DNA of 64,000 nucleotides from assembly GCA_016709765.1 (NCBI GenBank), contig JADJMD010000013.1, positions 806,001-870,000 on the forward strand, written 5' to 3'. Shown piece by piece: positions 25,023 to 33,686 of this stretch. The translations under genes and the position numbers were made by a program. The stretch's first letter is position 1, and every line of letters begins with the position of its first letter. The notes under the pieces are model-generated. The model was not told the origin of the DNA, did no database searches, and saw only the letters and a program-made list of their open reading frames with translations. The DNA comes from Ignavibacteriales bacterium. Its GTDB lineage: Bacteria > Bacteroidota > Ignavibacteria > Ignavibacteriales > Ignavibacteriaceae.

Positions 25023-27608
25023 ATGACCTCACGACAAATTCGTCAGCAATTTTTAGATTTTTTTAAGGAAAAAGAACATCGCATTGTTCACTCCGCTCCG
25101 GTTGTTCCTTTTAATGATCCAACTCTGCTTTTTACAAATGCCGGAATGAATCAGTTTAAAGATGTTTTTTTAGGAACAGGAAACAGAGAATACAAACGTG
25201 CAGCAGATACACAAAAATGTATTCGCGTTTCAGGTAAGCACAACGATTTGGAAGAAGTCGGTCACGATACTTACCATCACACTTTGTTTGAGATGCTCGG
25301 CAATTGGTCGTTTGGTGATTACTATAAAAAAGAAGCAATTGGTTGGGCTTGGGAGTTGTTAACCGAAGTTTGGAAGCTTCCTAAAGAAAGATTATGGGCA
25401 ACTGTTTATAAAGATGATAATGAAGCGCTTGAACTTTGGAAATCTGAAACAGATATAAACCCAAAGCATATTTTAAAGTTTGCTGAAAAAGATAACTTTT
25501 GGGAAATGGGTGAAACTGGTCCGTGCGGTCCGTGCTCAGAAATTCACATAAGTGTTGGCGATGATTTTGATAATCCTGATTTAGTAAACGCAGGTTCACC
25601 GGAATGTATTGAAATCTGGAATTTGGTTTTTATCCAGTATAATCGTGATGAAACTGGAATGCTGCATGATCTTCCAGCAAAACACGTTGATACAGGAATG
25701 GGATTTGAACGTGTGTGTTCAGTACTGCAAAAGAAAAAATCAAATTATGATACAGATGTTTTCACTCCGATTATCGATGCAGTTGTAACTCTTTCAAATG
25801 TAAAGTATGATAAAGAAGAAGATAGAATTCCGATGCGTGTAATTGCAGATCATATCCGTGCGCTAACTTTTGCAATTGCTGATGGCGCTGTTCCCGGTAA
25901 TGATGGTCGTGGTTATGTTCTACGAAGAATTTTAAGACGTGCAGCTCGGTACGGAAGAAAAATAAATTTAAAAGATCCGTTTCTTTACAAACTTGTTGAT
26001 ATTCTTGCTGATAATATGGGAGATGTTTTTCCTGACGTTGTTGAGAAAAAAGATTATGTTAAAAAAGTTATTAAAGCAGAAGAAGAAAGTTTTAACGCAA
26101 CCTTAGATCGTGGAATTGAATTGTTTGATGAAGTTGTTAAAAAATTAATCAAACAAAACATTAAAGTTATTCCCGGTGAAGATGTTTTTAAATTATACGA
26201 TACTTTTGGTTTTCCTGTTGATTTAACAAATGTAATGGCACGAGAAATTGACTTTGCAATTGATGAAGATGGTTTTAATAAACTGATGAATGAACAAAAA
26301 TCACGCGGGCGCGAAGCATCAAAAGATAAGTTTGCTTCTGTAAATGTTACTTTAAACGACCTTTCGGATTTTAATTTGAGTAGTTCTATTCCAACTGTTT
26401 TTACAGGTTATGATGAACTTAAAACAAAGGCAAAGATCATCGGAATAAAAAAGGATAATGAAAACACGTTAGTGATTTTGGATAAGTCTCCCTTTTATGT
26501 TGAATCCGGCGGACAAACAGATGATTTGGGAAAGCTAATTGCTGGAAATAATTCTTTTGATGTTGTTGATGTGACTAAAATTGATGGACTAGTTATTCAT
26601 GTATTAAATTCTAATAAAACTGCGTTGTTAAAAACTGGAATTGAAGTAAGCGCAGAGGTTGATGAGGAGCGCCGCTGGGATATTATGCGTAATCATTCCG
26701 TCACTCATTTTTTGCACAAAGCACTAAGAACTGTTTTAGGAACACACGTCCATCAGGCTGGTTCGTATGTTGGTCCGGATAGATTACGTTTTGATTTTAC
26801 GCATTTTGCAAAACTTACTACAGATGAAATTAATAAAATTGAAAAATTTGTAAATGAGCAGTTAAGAAAAAATATTCCGTTATCTCATCATCGCAATACT
26901 CCTTTTGAAGAAGCCAAAAAAATGGGTGCGCTAATGTTTTTTGGTGATAAGTATGGCGACAAAGTTAATGTTGTTCAGTTTGGTGATTTTACAATGGAAT
27001 TTTGCGGAGGTACACACGTTCATAATTCATCAGAAATTGGTTTGTTTAAAATATTGAGCGAGTCATCTATAGCCAGCGGAGTGCGTAGAATTGAGGCTGT
27101 AACTGGTGCAGGAGTTGAAAATTATATTCAAGCTCAAGCAGAACATTTAAAATCATCAGAGCAAAAAATTGAAGAGTTGCTTGATGTTAAAAAGAAACAT
27201 GAAAAAGAAATTGCCGAACTAAAAACAAAAGATAATCTCGGTCAGCTTGATCACATACTGTCACTTTCATTAGAAGCAAAAACCGTTAAAATATTTAAAG
27301 GTAAAGTTCACGCTGAAAATATGGATGAATTAAAATCTTTTGGTGATGAAATGCGTAATAAAATAAAAAGTGGAGTTGGTGTTCTTATAGCACAAATTGA
27401 CGATAAAGTTGGAATTGTTGCTGTAGTAAGTGATGACTTAATAAAAGACAAAAAACTTAGCGCTGGAAAAATTGTTGGTGAGCTTGCAAAATTAGTCGGC
27501 GGCGGCGGCGGCGGTCGCCCTCATCTGGCAACTGCCGGTGGAAAAGAAGTAGGGCAGATTGTTACTGCTTTGACTAAAGTAGAAAAAATTGTTGGAAGTT
27601 TTTTGTAG
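25023..27608 (+). CDS. alaS: Alanyl-tRNA synthetase
   Basis: From the ATG at 25023 the protein has 861 residues, normal for AlaS. The start is preceded by AAAGG. A TTG 39 nt upstream would add 13 atypical residues and is less likely. The class II aminoacylation core has FTNAGMNQFKDVFLG, GKHNDLEEVGHDTYHHTLFEMLGNWSFGDY (interrupted reading), GETGPCGPCSEIH and GMGFERVCSV. The editing domain has HSVTHFLHKALR and CGGTHVHNSSEIG. The C-terminal oligomerisation domain has a Gly-rich GGGGGGRPHLATAGGK tail. It charges tRNA-Ala and clears Ser and Gly mischarging. It is divergent from the sigma-TonB gene. Confidence 0.97.
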   Translation: MTSRQIRQQFLDFFKEKEHRIVHSAPVVPFNDPTLLFTNAGMNQFKDVFLGTGNREYKRAADTQKCIRVSGKHNDLEEVGHDTYHHTLFEMLGNWSFGDYYKKEAIGWAWELLTEVWKLPKERLWATVYKDDNEALELWKSETDINPKHILKFAEKDNFWEMGETGPCGPCSEIHISVGDDFDNPDLVNAGSPECIEIWNLVFIQYNRDETGMLHDLPAKHVDTGMGFERVCSVLQKKKSNYDTDVFTPIIDAVVTLSNVKYDKEEDRIPMRVIADHIRALTFAIADGAVPGNDGRGYVLRRILRRAARYGRKINLKDPFLYKLVDILADNMGDVFPDVVEKKDYVKKVIKAEEESFNATLDRGIELFDEVVKKLIKQNIKVIPGEDVFKLYDTFGFPVDLTNVMAREIDFAIDEDGFNKLMNEQKSRGREASKDKFASVNVTLNDLSDFNLSSSIPTVFTGYDELKTKAKIIGIKKDNENTLVILDKSPFYVESGGQTDDLGKLIAGNNSFDVVDVTKIDGLVIHVLNSNKTALLKTGIEVSAEVDEERRWDIMRNHSVTHFLHKALRTVLGTHVHQAGSYVGPDRLRFDFTHFAKLTTDEINKIEKFVNEQLRKNIPLSHHRNTPFEEAKKMGALMFFGDKYGDKVNVVQFGDFTMEFCGGTHVHNSSEIGLFKILSESSIASGVRRIEAVTGAGVENYIQAQAEHLKSSEQKIEELLDVKKKHEKEIAELKTKDNLGQLDHILSLSLEAKTVKIFKGKVHAENMDELKSFGDEMRNKIKSGVGVLIAQIDDKVGIVAVVSDDLIKDKKLSAGKIVGELAKLVGGGGGGRPHLATAGGKEVGQIVTALTKVEKIVGSFL

Positions 27609-27624
27609 TTCAATGTTAACTAAA

Positions 27625-27707
27625 TGTCATTTCGACCGAAGGGAGAAATCGTCAATCTAATTAGTTTATCAGATTTCTCACCGAATAAAGTCGGATTCGA
27701 AATGACA
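27625..27707. repeat. REP-like inverted element downstream of alaS
   Basis: The 11-bp outer arms TGTCATTTCGA (27625-27635) and TCGAAATGACA (27697-27707) and 8-bp inner arms GAGAAATC (27643-27650) and GATTTCTC (27672-27679) are perfect inverted repeats. The TGTCATTTCGACCGAAG start is a recurrent intergenic element type in Bacteroidota. It lies in the alaS-radA gap and may act as a transcript end. Confidence 0.75.
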
Positions 27708-27803
27708 AGCTCAATATTATTATGATTTTAAGGATTCTAATTATTAATTCATTGAATTTTTCTTTTTCATGTTTCACATTTGACGTTTATCGATTGACAT
27801 ATT

Positions 27804-29150
27804 ATGAGTAAAACAAAAATAAAATACATTTGCTCCAATTGCGGGTATGAATCTTTAAGATGGATTGGCAAATGTCCCGAATGTGAAAGTTGGAATTCAT
27901 TTACAGAGGAAATTGTTGAAACATCGCCACGCAAAGCAAACATTTCAAAATCTAAATTTAGTTACAGTAAAATTTTAGATATTTCTGCAAACGAAGACGA
28001 TAGAGTAAAAACAGGAATCGTAGAGTTTGATCGTGTACTTGGTGGTGGGATTATGCCAGGCTCCGTTATTTTGCTCGGCGGTGATCCAGGAATCGGTAAA
28101 TCAACAATAGCTATGCAGGCTGCTGCAAGCATTAAAGAAAAAGTATTATACGTAACCGGGGAAGAATCAGAAAAACAGATTAAACTTAGATCAAGCCGGC
28201 TAAAAGTAAAATCAGATTCATTTTTTGTTCAGGCTGAAACTGAATTATCAAATATACTTGGTGCTATAAAAGAAATCTCGCCGTCCGTTGTAATTATCGA
28301 TTCAATCCAAACAACTTACAGAAACGAATTGGAAAATTCGCCCGGAACAATTACGCAAATCCGCGAATGTGCCGCAATGTTAATGGAAGAAGCAAAAAAA
28401 AATCATTACTCCGTGATCATAATTGGACACGTTACAAAAGAAGGAATGATTGCAGGACCAAAAATTTTAGAACACATGGTTGATACGGTTTTACAATTTG
28501 AAGGTGAAACAAATCATTCGTTTAGAATTTTGCGCGCACAGAAAAACAGATTTGGCAGCACGAATGAAATTGGCGTATTTGAAATGCGTGAAGATGGTTT
28601 GCGCGAGGTTACAAATCCAAGTGAGTTATTTTTAAGCGAACGGGAAAAACAAACTCCCGGTTCAGTGGTTACATCCAGTATCGAAGGAAGCAGACCAATT
28701 TTATTGGAAGTTCAGGCATTAGTTACACCTTCAAACTTTGGTTATCCTCAACGCGTATCAAATGGTTTTGATCAAAAAAGATTATCTATTCTGCTTGCAG
28801 TTTTAGAAAAGCGGGCAAATGTTCGCGCTTCTGTAAATAATGTTTTTGTAAATGTTGCAGGAGGAATTCGCGTTATAGAACCGGCTGTTGATCTTGCAGT
28901 TTGCGTCAGCATTACCTCAAGTTTGTTGGAAAAGGTTGTTGATAATCAAACTATAATAATTGGTGAAGTAGGGTTGGGAGGCGAAATCAGAAGCGTTGGG
29001 TATATAGAAAAAAGAATTGCTGAAGCACAAAAACTTGGATTTAAAACAGCCGTTGTTCCAATTGGAAATTTAAAAAGTTTAAAACAATCTAAATCAATAA
29101 ACATAATTTCTGTTGAAAATGTTAAAGATGCGGTTGAAAAATTGTTATAA
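27804..29150 (+). CDS. radA: DNA repair protein RadA (Sms)
   Basis: This 448-residue RadA has the N-terminal four-cysteine zinc finger (C10, C13, C24, C27 in CSNC...CPEC). The RecA-like ATPase has GGDPGIGKST (Walker A, near residue 95), VVIIDSIQT (Walker B) and the RadA-specific KNRFGS motif near residue 250. The C-terminal Lon-like domain carries VNVAGGIRVIEPAVDLAV. RadA promotes branch migration in recombination and processes repair intermediates. The stop is followed by the 223-nt leader of the RRM gene. It is a standard family member. Confidence 0.96.
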   Translation: MSKTKIKYICSNCGYESLRWIGKCPECESWNSFTEEIVETSPRKANISKSKFSYSKILDISANEDDRVKTGIVEFDRVLGGGIMPGSVILLGGDPGIGKSTIAMQAAASIKEKVLYVTGEESEKQIKLRSSRLKVKSDSFFVQAETELSNILGAIKEISPSVVIIDSIQTTYRNELENSPGTITQIRECAAMLMEEAKKNHYSVIIIGHVTKEGMIAGPKILEHMVDTVLQFEGETNHSFRILRAQKNRFGSTNEIGVFEMREDGLREVTNPSELFLSEREKQTPGSVVTSSIEGSRPILLEVQALVTPSNFGYPQRVSNGFDQKRLSILLAVLEKRANVRASVNNVFVNVAGGIRVIEPAVDLAVCVSITSSLLEKVVDNQTIIIGEVGLGGEIRSVGYIEKRIAEAQKLGFKTAVVPIGNLKSLKQSKSINIISVENVKDAVEKLL

Positions 29151-29373
29151 AATCTGCCTACACATTCTTTATTCCATTTCACAAAATCTAAATTAGAATT
29201 TAAAATTCACCACAAAATCCACTTAAAAAGATACAAGTTGAGACATAAAGCCTTTGTTTTGGGCTTAAAAGGCAGGATTAATAAAATTTTTTCTTTGTTT
29301 CTTAAAATATTAATATTATTTTATTCCCGCGTCAAATGGCGCATTTTTGTTCAATTAATTAAAGGTTCGTTTC
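29151..29373 (+). other. Leader/intergenic region of the RRM protein gene
   Basis: These 223 nt hold no gene. Two mutually exclusive short hairpins share the same GCC: GCCTTT (29250-29255) with AAAGGC (29268-29273), and AAGCC (29248-29252) with GGCTT (29262-29266). An AAAGG ribosome binding site lies at 29361-29365. A long structured leader would fit cold-responsive RNA-binding genes, but this is only a suggestion. Confidence 0.3.
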
Positions 29374-29625
29374 GTGAGTACAAAATTGTTTGTAGGGAGT
29401 CTCCCCTGGTCAGCTAATGACGAAGATTTGCAGAATGCTTTTGCCGCACATGGCAACGTTATTTCAGCAAAAGTAGTTACTGATAAAGAGACACGCAGAT
29501 CTAGAGGATTTGGTTTCGTTGAGTTTGAAACCGAAGCTGAAGCAACTGCGGCTATTCAGGCACTAAATGGTTCTGAACTCAAGGGTCGTAATATCATCGT
29601 AAGTGAAGCAAAACCCAAGAAATAA
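29374..29625 (+). CDS. Small RNA-binding protein with one RRM domain
   Basis: This 83-residue protein is almost exactly one RNA recognition motif: RNP2 LFVGSLPW (residues 5-12), RNP1 RGFGFVEF (44-51), and a short Lys-rich tail. Bacterial proteins of this type bind single-stranded RNA and are often cold-inducible (Rbp of cyanobacteria). The start codon is GTG, with AAAGG nine bases upstream. No other start fits the RRM boundary. It is followed by a strong intrinsic terminator, so it is probably transcribed alone or with radA. Confidence 0.93.
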   Translation: MSTKLFVGSLPWSANDEDLQNAFAAHGNVISAKVVTDKETRRSRGFGFVEFETEAEATAAIQALNGSELKGRNIIVSEAKPKK

Positions 29626-29646
29626 GTTCTGTTTATTTCGTTTGAG

Positions 29647-29672
29647 GCGCTCTTTTTAGAGCGCTTTTTTTT
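29647..29672 (+). terminator. Intrinsic terminator after the RRM gene
   Basis: A perfect 7-bp stem GCGCTCT/AGAGCGC with a TTTT loop is followed by eight T residues. It ends 22 nt after the RRM stop codon. Confidence 0.93.
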
Positions 29673-29691
29673 GCTCCTAAATAAATTACAT

Positions 29692-32103
29692 CTACAACAG
29701 CGGCATATTTAATCCAACTCTAAAATTGTTTCCATCACGATAATTTAGCTTCCACATAAATTCTAATTTAAATGGCAGTAATCCTTGTCCAACTCCAAAT
29801 CCAATTTCATAAAAAGGATGTTTAAATGTTTTGACAGGATTTGTTAAAATATTTGATGTTTCACTTGTAACATCAGTAATTGCTGCATTAAAAATTAAAG
29901 ACAACATAATTTCCCAATTTTTAATTCCTGGAATGTTTGCCAATCTAAAAAGTTCGTCTCTAAAATCGTGAGTAAAATTTAATGTTAAAATTCTATCGCC
30001 AATAATTTCATTTATGTTTAAAGTTCTAAAAGTATGCGGATTAAATACAATATCAATATTGCCCGGCAGTGCGTATAAATCCTGGTAAGGTGTTGCGCCA
30101 TCGGTTGATTTTGCATAGACAAATAAATTTAGAGAAGCAGATTTAAATGTTCTAAGAAATACTCTAGATGATAATTCATAAGTTGTAAACTTTAATCCGC
30201 TGTTCAGAAAATCGGGATTAGAATATGTAACATCACCGGAAAATAAAATGTATGATCTGCCTAGCGAAGTTCTTCTGCGAAAATATCCGTCTTCAATGTA
30301 CTTCCTGAAATCAATATCAAATCCAACGTTTAAGGAGTTTATCTTCGTTTCATAAATTTTTGGATTAGGTCTGTATGATTTGTCTTTATTAAAAAAAGAA
30401 AAATCTGTTGTGTTGTATGCGCTGTTATCGGTTTTGTTTTTAAATCCAACACGCATATTTAGAATTGGGAGAACTTCCCCTTCAACTCCGAAAGAAAATC
30501 CTTTTGAATAATAATAATCTCTGAATTCATCTTTTGAAATTAATGTTACGAGAGTAGAAAATAGCTCGCCATAATTATCAGATTCACCGAACAAAACATT
30601 CATTCTGTTAAAAGCATTAAATTTTACTTTCCAGGTTCTATAATCCCCCAAAAGATATCCGGTACTAAAATCCTGCTTAAACTTATTATCGGAAAATCCG
30701 TAAGATAATTTTAAAGCTGAATTAAATCTTCTATTAAAAGCGTCGTCAACAAAAATTCCAAAATCTAATGCATGACCTTCGACCCGGGAAAAATGATACA
30801 TCCCAAGCGGCGCACTGATTGAAATGTTTTTTGATAAACCAATTCTTGTATTAAGAAATGAAAAATCATCCCAGAAATTTTTTGGAATATTTTCTAAACT
30901 ATCTATTCTGTTATAAGCTAATTCCTCCTCTAGCGTGTTGGGAATTGTTTGTGTGTTTTTCCAATAAGAGCGGTCAACATTGTCGGCTTCAGGTATTACT
31001 GTTACAATTGCTTTATTAAAAATATCATTGGGTAGTTTTTTATTGATAGAATAATTAAACATTATTGTATTTAACTCAAATCCAAACCTTACCAAACCTA
31101 AAATATTTGCTTTAACAAACAATCTATAATCGATAGGCATAAAAACATTTTCATACTCATCAAACTGCTGATAAATATTTACAGTATCAAATAGGTTTCC
31201 GGTATTTGCAGCTCGATTTAAAATAAAATCAACTTTTACTAAGTTGAATGTACTATCTTCAATAAAAACTTTTCCGACAAATCCAGGATCGGCTGTATTA
31301 TCAGGCTCCATATGAATTTGATAGACTTTTTTATCGTTCTGTGCAAGCACATTTTCGATATAGAAATAATAGTACTGAAGTGCGTTATCGGAAATAGGGC
31401 CGGGTAAATCTCTACCTAAAAAATTTACGTCATTATCATAAAAATTTTGAATCAGTCTTCCGCCAGTTAAAGTATTAATTGAGGGCGGAAAGTTTGCGCT
31501 CTGTTTTCGTGCAAGTATTATTGATTTGAATTGATTTGGCCCTTCAAAATAATTGCGACTATGATTTTCAAGAATTCCGGAAATAATTAATTCTGTTGTA
31601 TCGCTGCCGCCTAAACCAACTCCTATGCTATTGTCTCCCGCAGAAATATCTCCGGTGGTTCTAATAAGTCCTTTTGTGTAAGCTTCTACTTCATAATTTT
31701 GTATTTGTTGATTTCTGAATTTTCGTTTTTCAATTGCTTTGCGAATTATTTCTATTGCCGGATTTTCTCCAGGCTTTATTACAACTTCTTCTAAATCAAC
31801 TTTAGTTTGTAAGAGGGAAAAATTAAAATCAGAAATGCTTTGTTTTAGATTCACTTCAAGAGTATCAGAATAATATCCTATAAAAGATGCAATTAGTTTG
31901 TAGGTGCCGGGTTGCATTTTAATTTCATACTCACCTGCAACATTTGCAGCAGAACCAATAGTTGAATTAATAATTCTAATGTTAGCAAAACTTAGTGGTT
32001 TGGTTGTTGTTTTATCTGATACTTTCCCTTTTATTACAAACTGCTGTGCGATTGTTGGGACAGATAAACAAAAAAACAGGAGGACTAAAACTGATTTCAT
32101 CAT
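29692..32103 (-). CDS. Outer-membrane protein with carboxypeptidase-regulatory-like and DUF5686 domains
   Basis: This 803-residue protein has a signal peptide (residues 1-19, VLVLLFFCLSVPTIAQ). A CarboxypepD_reg-like beta-sandwich follows (about 22-105, VIKGKVSDKTTTKPLSFANIRI). The long C-terminal region (about 115-803) has the DUF5686 pattern (EVVIKPGENPAIEIIRKAIE, YYFYIENVL, FEYENVFMPIDYRL-like segments) and ends in beta-barrel-like strands. Proteins of this family are widespread in Bacteroidota outer membranes, often next to TonB-dependent systems; their function is unproved. It is transcribed alone, convergent with the RRM gene. The second Met may be the true start. Confidence 0.85.
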   Translation of the reverse strand: MMKSVLVLLFFCLSVPTIAQQFVIKGKVSDKTTTKPLSFANIRIINSTIGSAANVAGEYEIKMQPGTYKLIASFIGYYSDTLEVNLKQSISDFNFSLLQTKVDLEEVVIKPGENPAIEIIRKAIEKRKFRNQQIQNYEVEAYTKGLIRTTGDISAGDNSIGVGLGGSDTTELIISGILENHSRNYFEGPNQFKSIILARKQSANFPPSINTLTGGRLIQNFYDNDVNFLGRDLPGPISDNALQYYYFYIENVLAQNDKKVYQIHMEPDNTADPGFVGKVFIEDSTFNLVKVDFILNRAANTGNLFDTVNIYQQFDEYENVFMPIDYRLFVKANILGLVRFGFELNTIMFNYSINKKLPNDIFNKAIVTVIPEADNVDRSYWKNTQTIPNTLEEELAYNRIDSLENIPKNFWDDFSFLNTRIGLSKNISISAPLGMYHFSRVEGHALDFGIFVDDAFNRRFNSALKLSYGFSDNKFKQDFSTGYLLGDYRTWKVKFNAFNRMNVLFGESDNYGELFSTLVTLISKDEFRDYYYSKGFSFGVEGEVLPILNMRVGFKNKTDNSAYNTTDFSFFNKDKSYRPNPKIYETKINSLNVGFDIDFRKYIEDGYFRRRTSLGRSYILFSGDVTYSNPDFLNSGLKFTTYELSSRVFLRTFKSASLNLFVYAKSTDGATPYQDLYALPGNIDIVFNPHTFRTLNINEIIGDRILTLNFTHDFRDELFRLANIPGIKNWEIMLSLIFNAAITDVTSETSNILTNPVKTFKHPFYEIGFGVGQGLLPFKLEFMWKLNYRDGNNFRVGLNMPLL

Positions 32104-32220
32104 AATCCAAAAAAATGATAATTGTATAGTTAATAATATCTAATAAGATAACTTCTTAAAAGACTAAAAATCTTATTTTGAATATTTTAATCACATAAAA
32201 GTAAATTGTTAAAACATTGA

Positions 32221-32253
32221 TTTCAAAATTAAGTTGGGTATTAACTATATTTG
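32221..32253 (+). promoter_or_regulatory. Candidate Bacteroidota-type promoter for the LKR-like gene
   Basis: TATATTTG at 32246-32253 matches the TAnnTTTG -7 box. TTTC at 32221-32224, 21 nt upstream, is a weak -33 box. The ATG follows 41 nt later. It is inferred from consensus only. Confidence 0.4.
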
Positions 32254-32294
32254 TTTTGTCAGCATTTCATTAGAGTTAAAATCATGAGTTCAAA

Positions 32295-33665
32295 ATGAAA
32301 AATATAATCGGCATAATGCGAGAAGGTATCAGTAAGCGCGGCGAACAACGCGTTGCTATCACTCCAAAATATGCTAAAGAAATTGTTAACTGGGGACACA
32401 AATTAATTGTACAATCTGCAAAGCATCCCAAAACATCCGAAATAAAAAGGGCTTTTAACGATAAAGACTATAAGCTGGCTGGAGCAGAAATTTCTGAAGA
32501 TCTTTCAAAAGCAAAAGTTATTTTCGGATTAAAAGAAATTCACATTACTCGTTTACTTCCAAACAAGGTTTACTACAATTTTTCGCACACACACAAAGGG
32601 CAAATAAAAAACAGAGCAATGTTAAAAAAGCTTGTTGAATTTGATTCTACTTTAATTGATTACGAATTAATAACAGATGAAAGCGATAACAGGCAAATAA
32701 CCGCCTTTACTTATAATGCAGGTTACGCGGGAATGGTGGATACGCTTTGGGCATTAGGAAAAAGACTAACTCATTTTGGTGTAAAAAATAAATTTGAATT
32801 AATACCCCAAGCCGTTGAAGGGCAAGATTTACAATCAGTAAAAAATATTATAAGTAAAGTAGCAAGAAATATAGAAAGAGAAGGAACAACTGATAAAATT
32901 CCGCCAATTATTGTTTGTTTTTTAGGTAAAGGCAAAACAGCTCATGGGGCACGAGAAATTTTTGATTTGCTTCCGCACGAAGATATAAAACTTTCTGATT
33001 TGGAAAATGTTTATAAGTCTGGATCAAGGAAAAAAATTTATGCACTTCAAATTAGAACTGATGAAATATATAGATTAAAAAAAGAGAAACAATATGTTTC
33101 CGAAACTTACTTCAGACTAAATGCATTTGAAAAAAGAAAATTTTATTTAGATAATCCAAATTATTTTGAAACAAATCTTGATACTATTCTTCCATACGTT
33201 TCTGTTTTGATGAATTGTGTCATTTGGTCTCCAGAATTTCCAAGATCAATTACAAAAAAATTAATGAAGGAAATTTATTCCAAAAGTAAAACTCTTATTG
33301 CTATTGGCGATATTACTTGTGATCCAAACGGCTCTATTGAATTTTCTAAAGAAACGTGGATTGACAATCCTGTTTATATCTATAATCCTAAAGATGAAAC
33401 AAGAAAAGATGGCTTTGAAGGAGAGGGAATTGCGGTAATGGCGGTTACAAATCTTCCCTGTGAGTTTTCTGCCGACGCTTCAACACAGTTTAGTGAAAAT
33501 CTATTTCCGTTTTTAAAAGATATTATTTCTGCTAACTATAAAGACAGCTTGCACGATTCTAATCTACCAGTTGAAATAAAACGAGCTGTAATTATGTGGA
33601 AAGGAAGGCTTACAAAACGGTATTCTTATATGAAAGAATACATTGAAAATATACATGAACATTAA
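32295..33665 (+). CDS. Lysine-ketoglutarate reductase-like protein (saccharopine-forming, AlaDH/PNT fold)
   Basis: This 456-residue protein aligns from memory along its whole length with the LKR half of eukaryotic aminoadipate-semialdehyde synthase. Points of agreement are the N-terminal GIMREGISKRGEQRVAITPK, the NFSHTHKGQ motif near residue 97, GYAGMVDTLWALGKRL, VCFLGKGKTAHGAREIFDLLP, AIGDITCDPNGSIEF, and GEGIAVMAVTNLPCEFSADAS. LKR condenses lysine and 2-oxoglutarate to saccharopine with NADPH. The partner saccharopine dehydrogenase is encoded tail-to-tail 21 nt away. In plants and animals the two are one polypeptide. A different substrate cannot be excluded, but pairing with the SDH gene supports the call. 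Confidence 0.8.
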   Translation: MKNIIGIMREGISKRGEQRVAITPKYAKEIVNWGHKLIVQSAKHPKTSEIKRAFNDKDYKLAGAEISEDLSKAKVIFGLKEIHITRLLPNKVYYNFSHTHKGQIKNRAMLKKLVEFDSTLIDYELITDESDNRQITAFTYNAGYAGMVDTLWALGKRLTHFGVKNKFELIPQAVEGQDLQSVKNIISKVARNIEREGTTDKIPPIIVCFLGKGKTAHGAREIFDLLPHEDIKLSDLENVYKSGSRKKIYALQIRTDEIYRLKKEKQYVSETYFRLNAFEKRKFYLDNPNYFETNLDTILPYVSVLMNCVIWSPEFPRSITKKLMKEIYSKSKTLIAIGDITCDPNGSIEFSKETWIDNPVYIYNPKDETRKDGFEGEGIAVMAVTNLPCEFSADASTQFSENLFPFLKDIISANYKDSLHDSNLPVEIKRAVIMWKGRLTKRYSYMKEYIENIHEH

Positions 33666-33686
33666 AGCATTCGAAAGTAAAACAAA

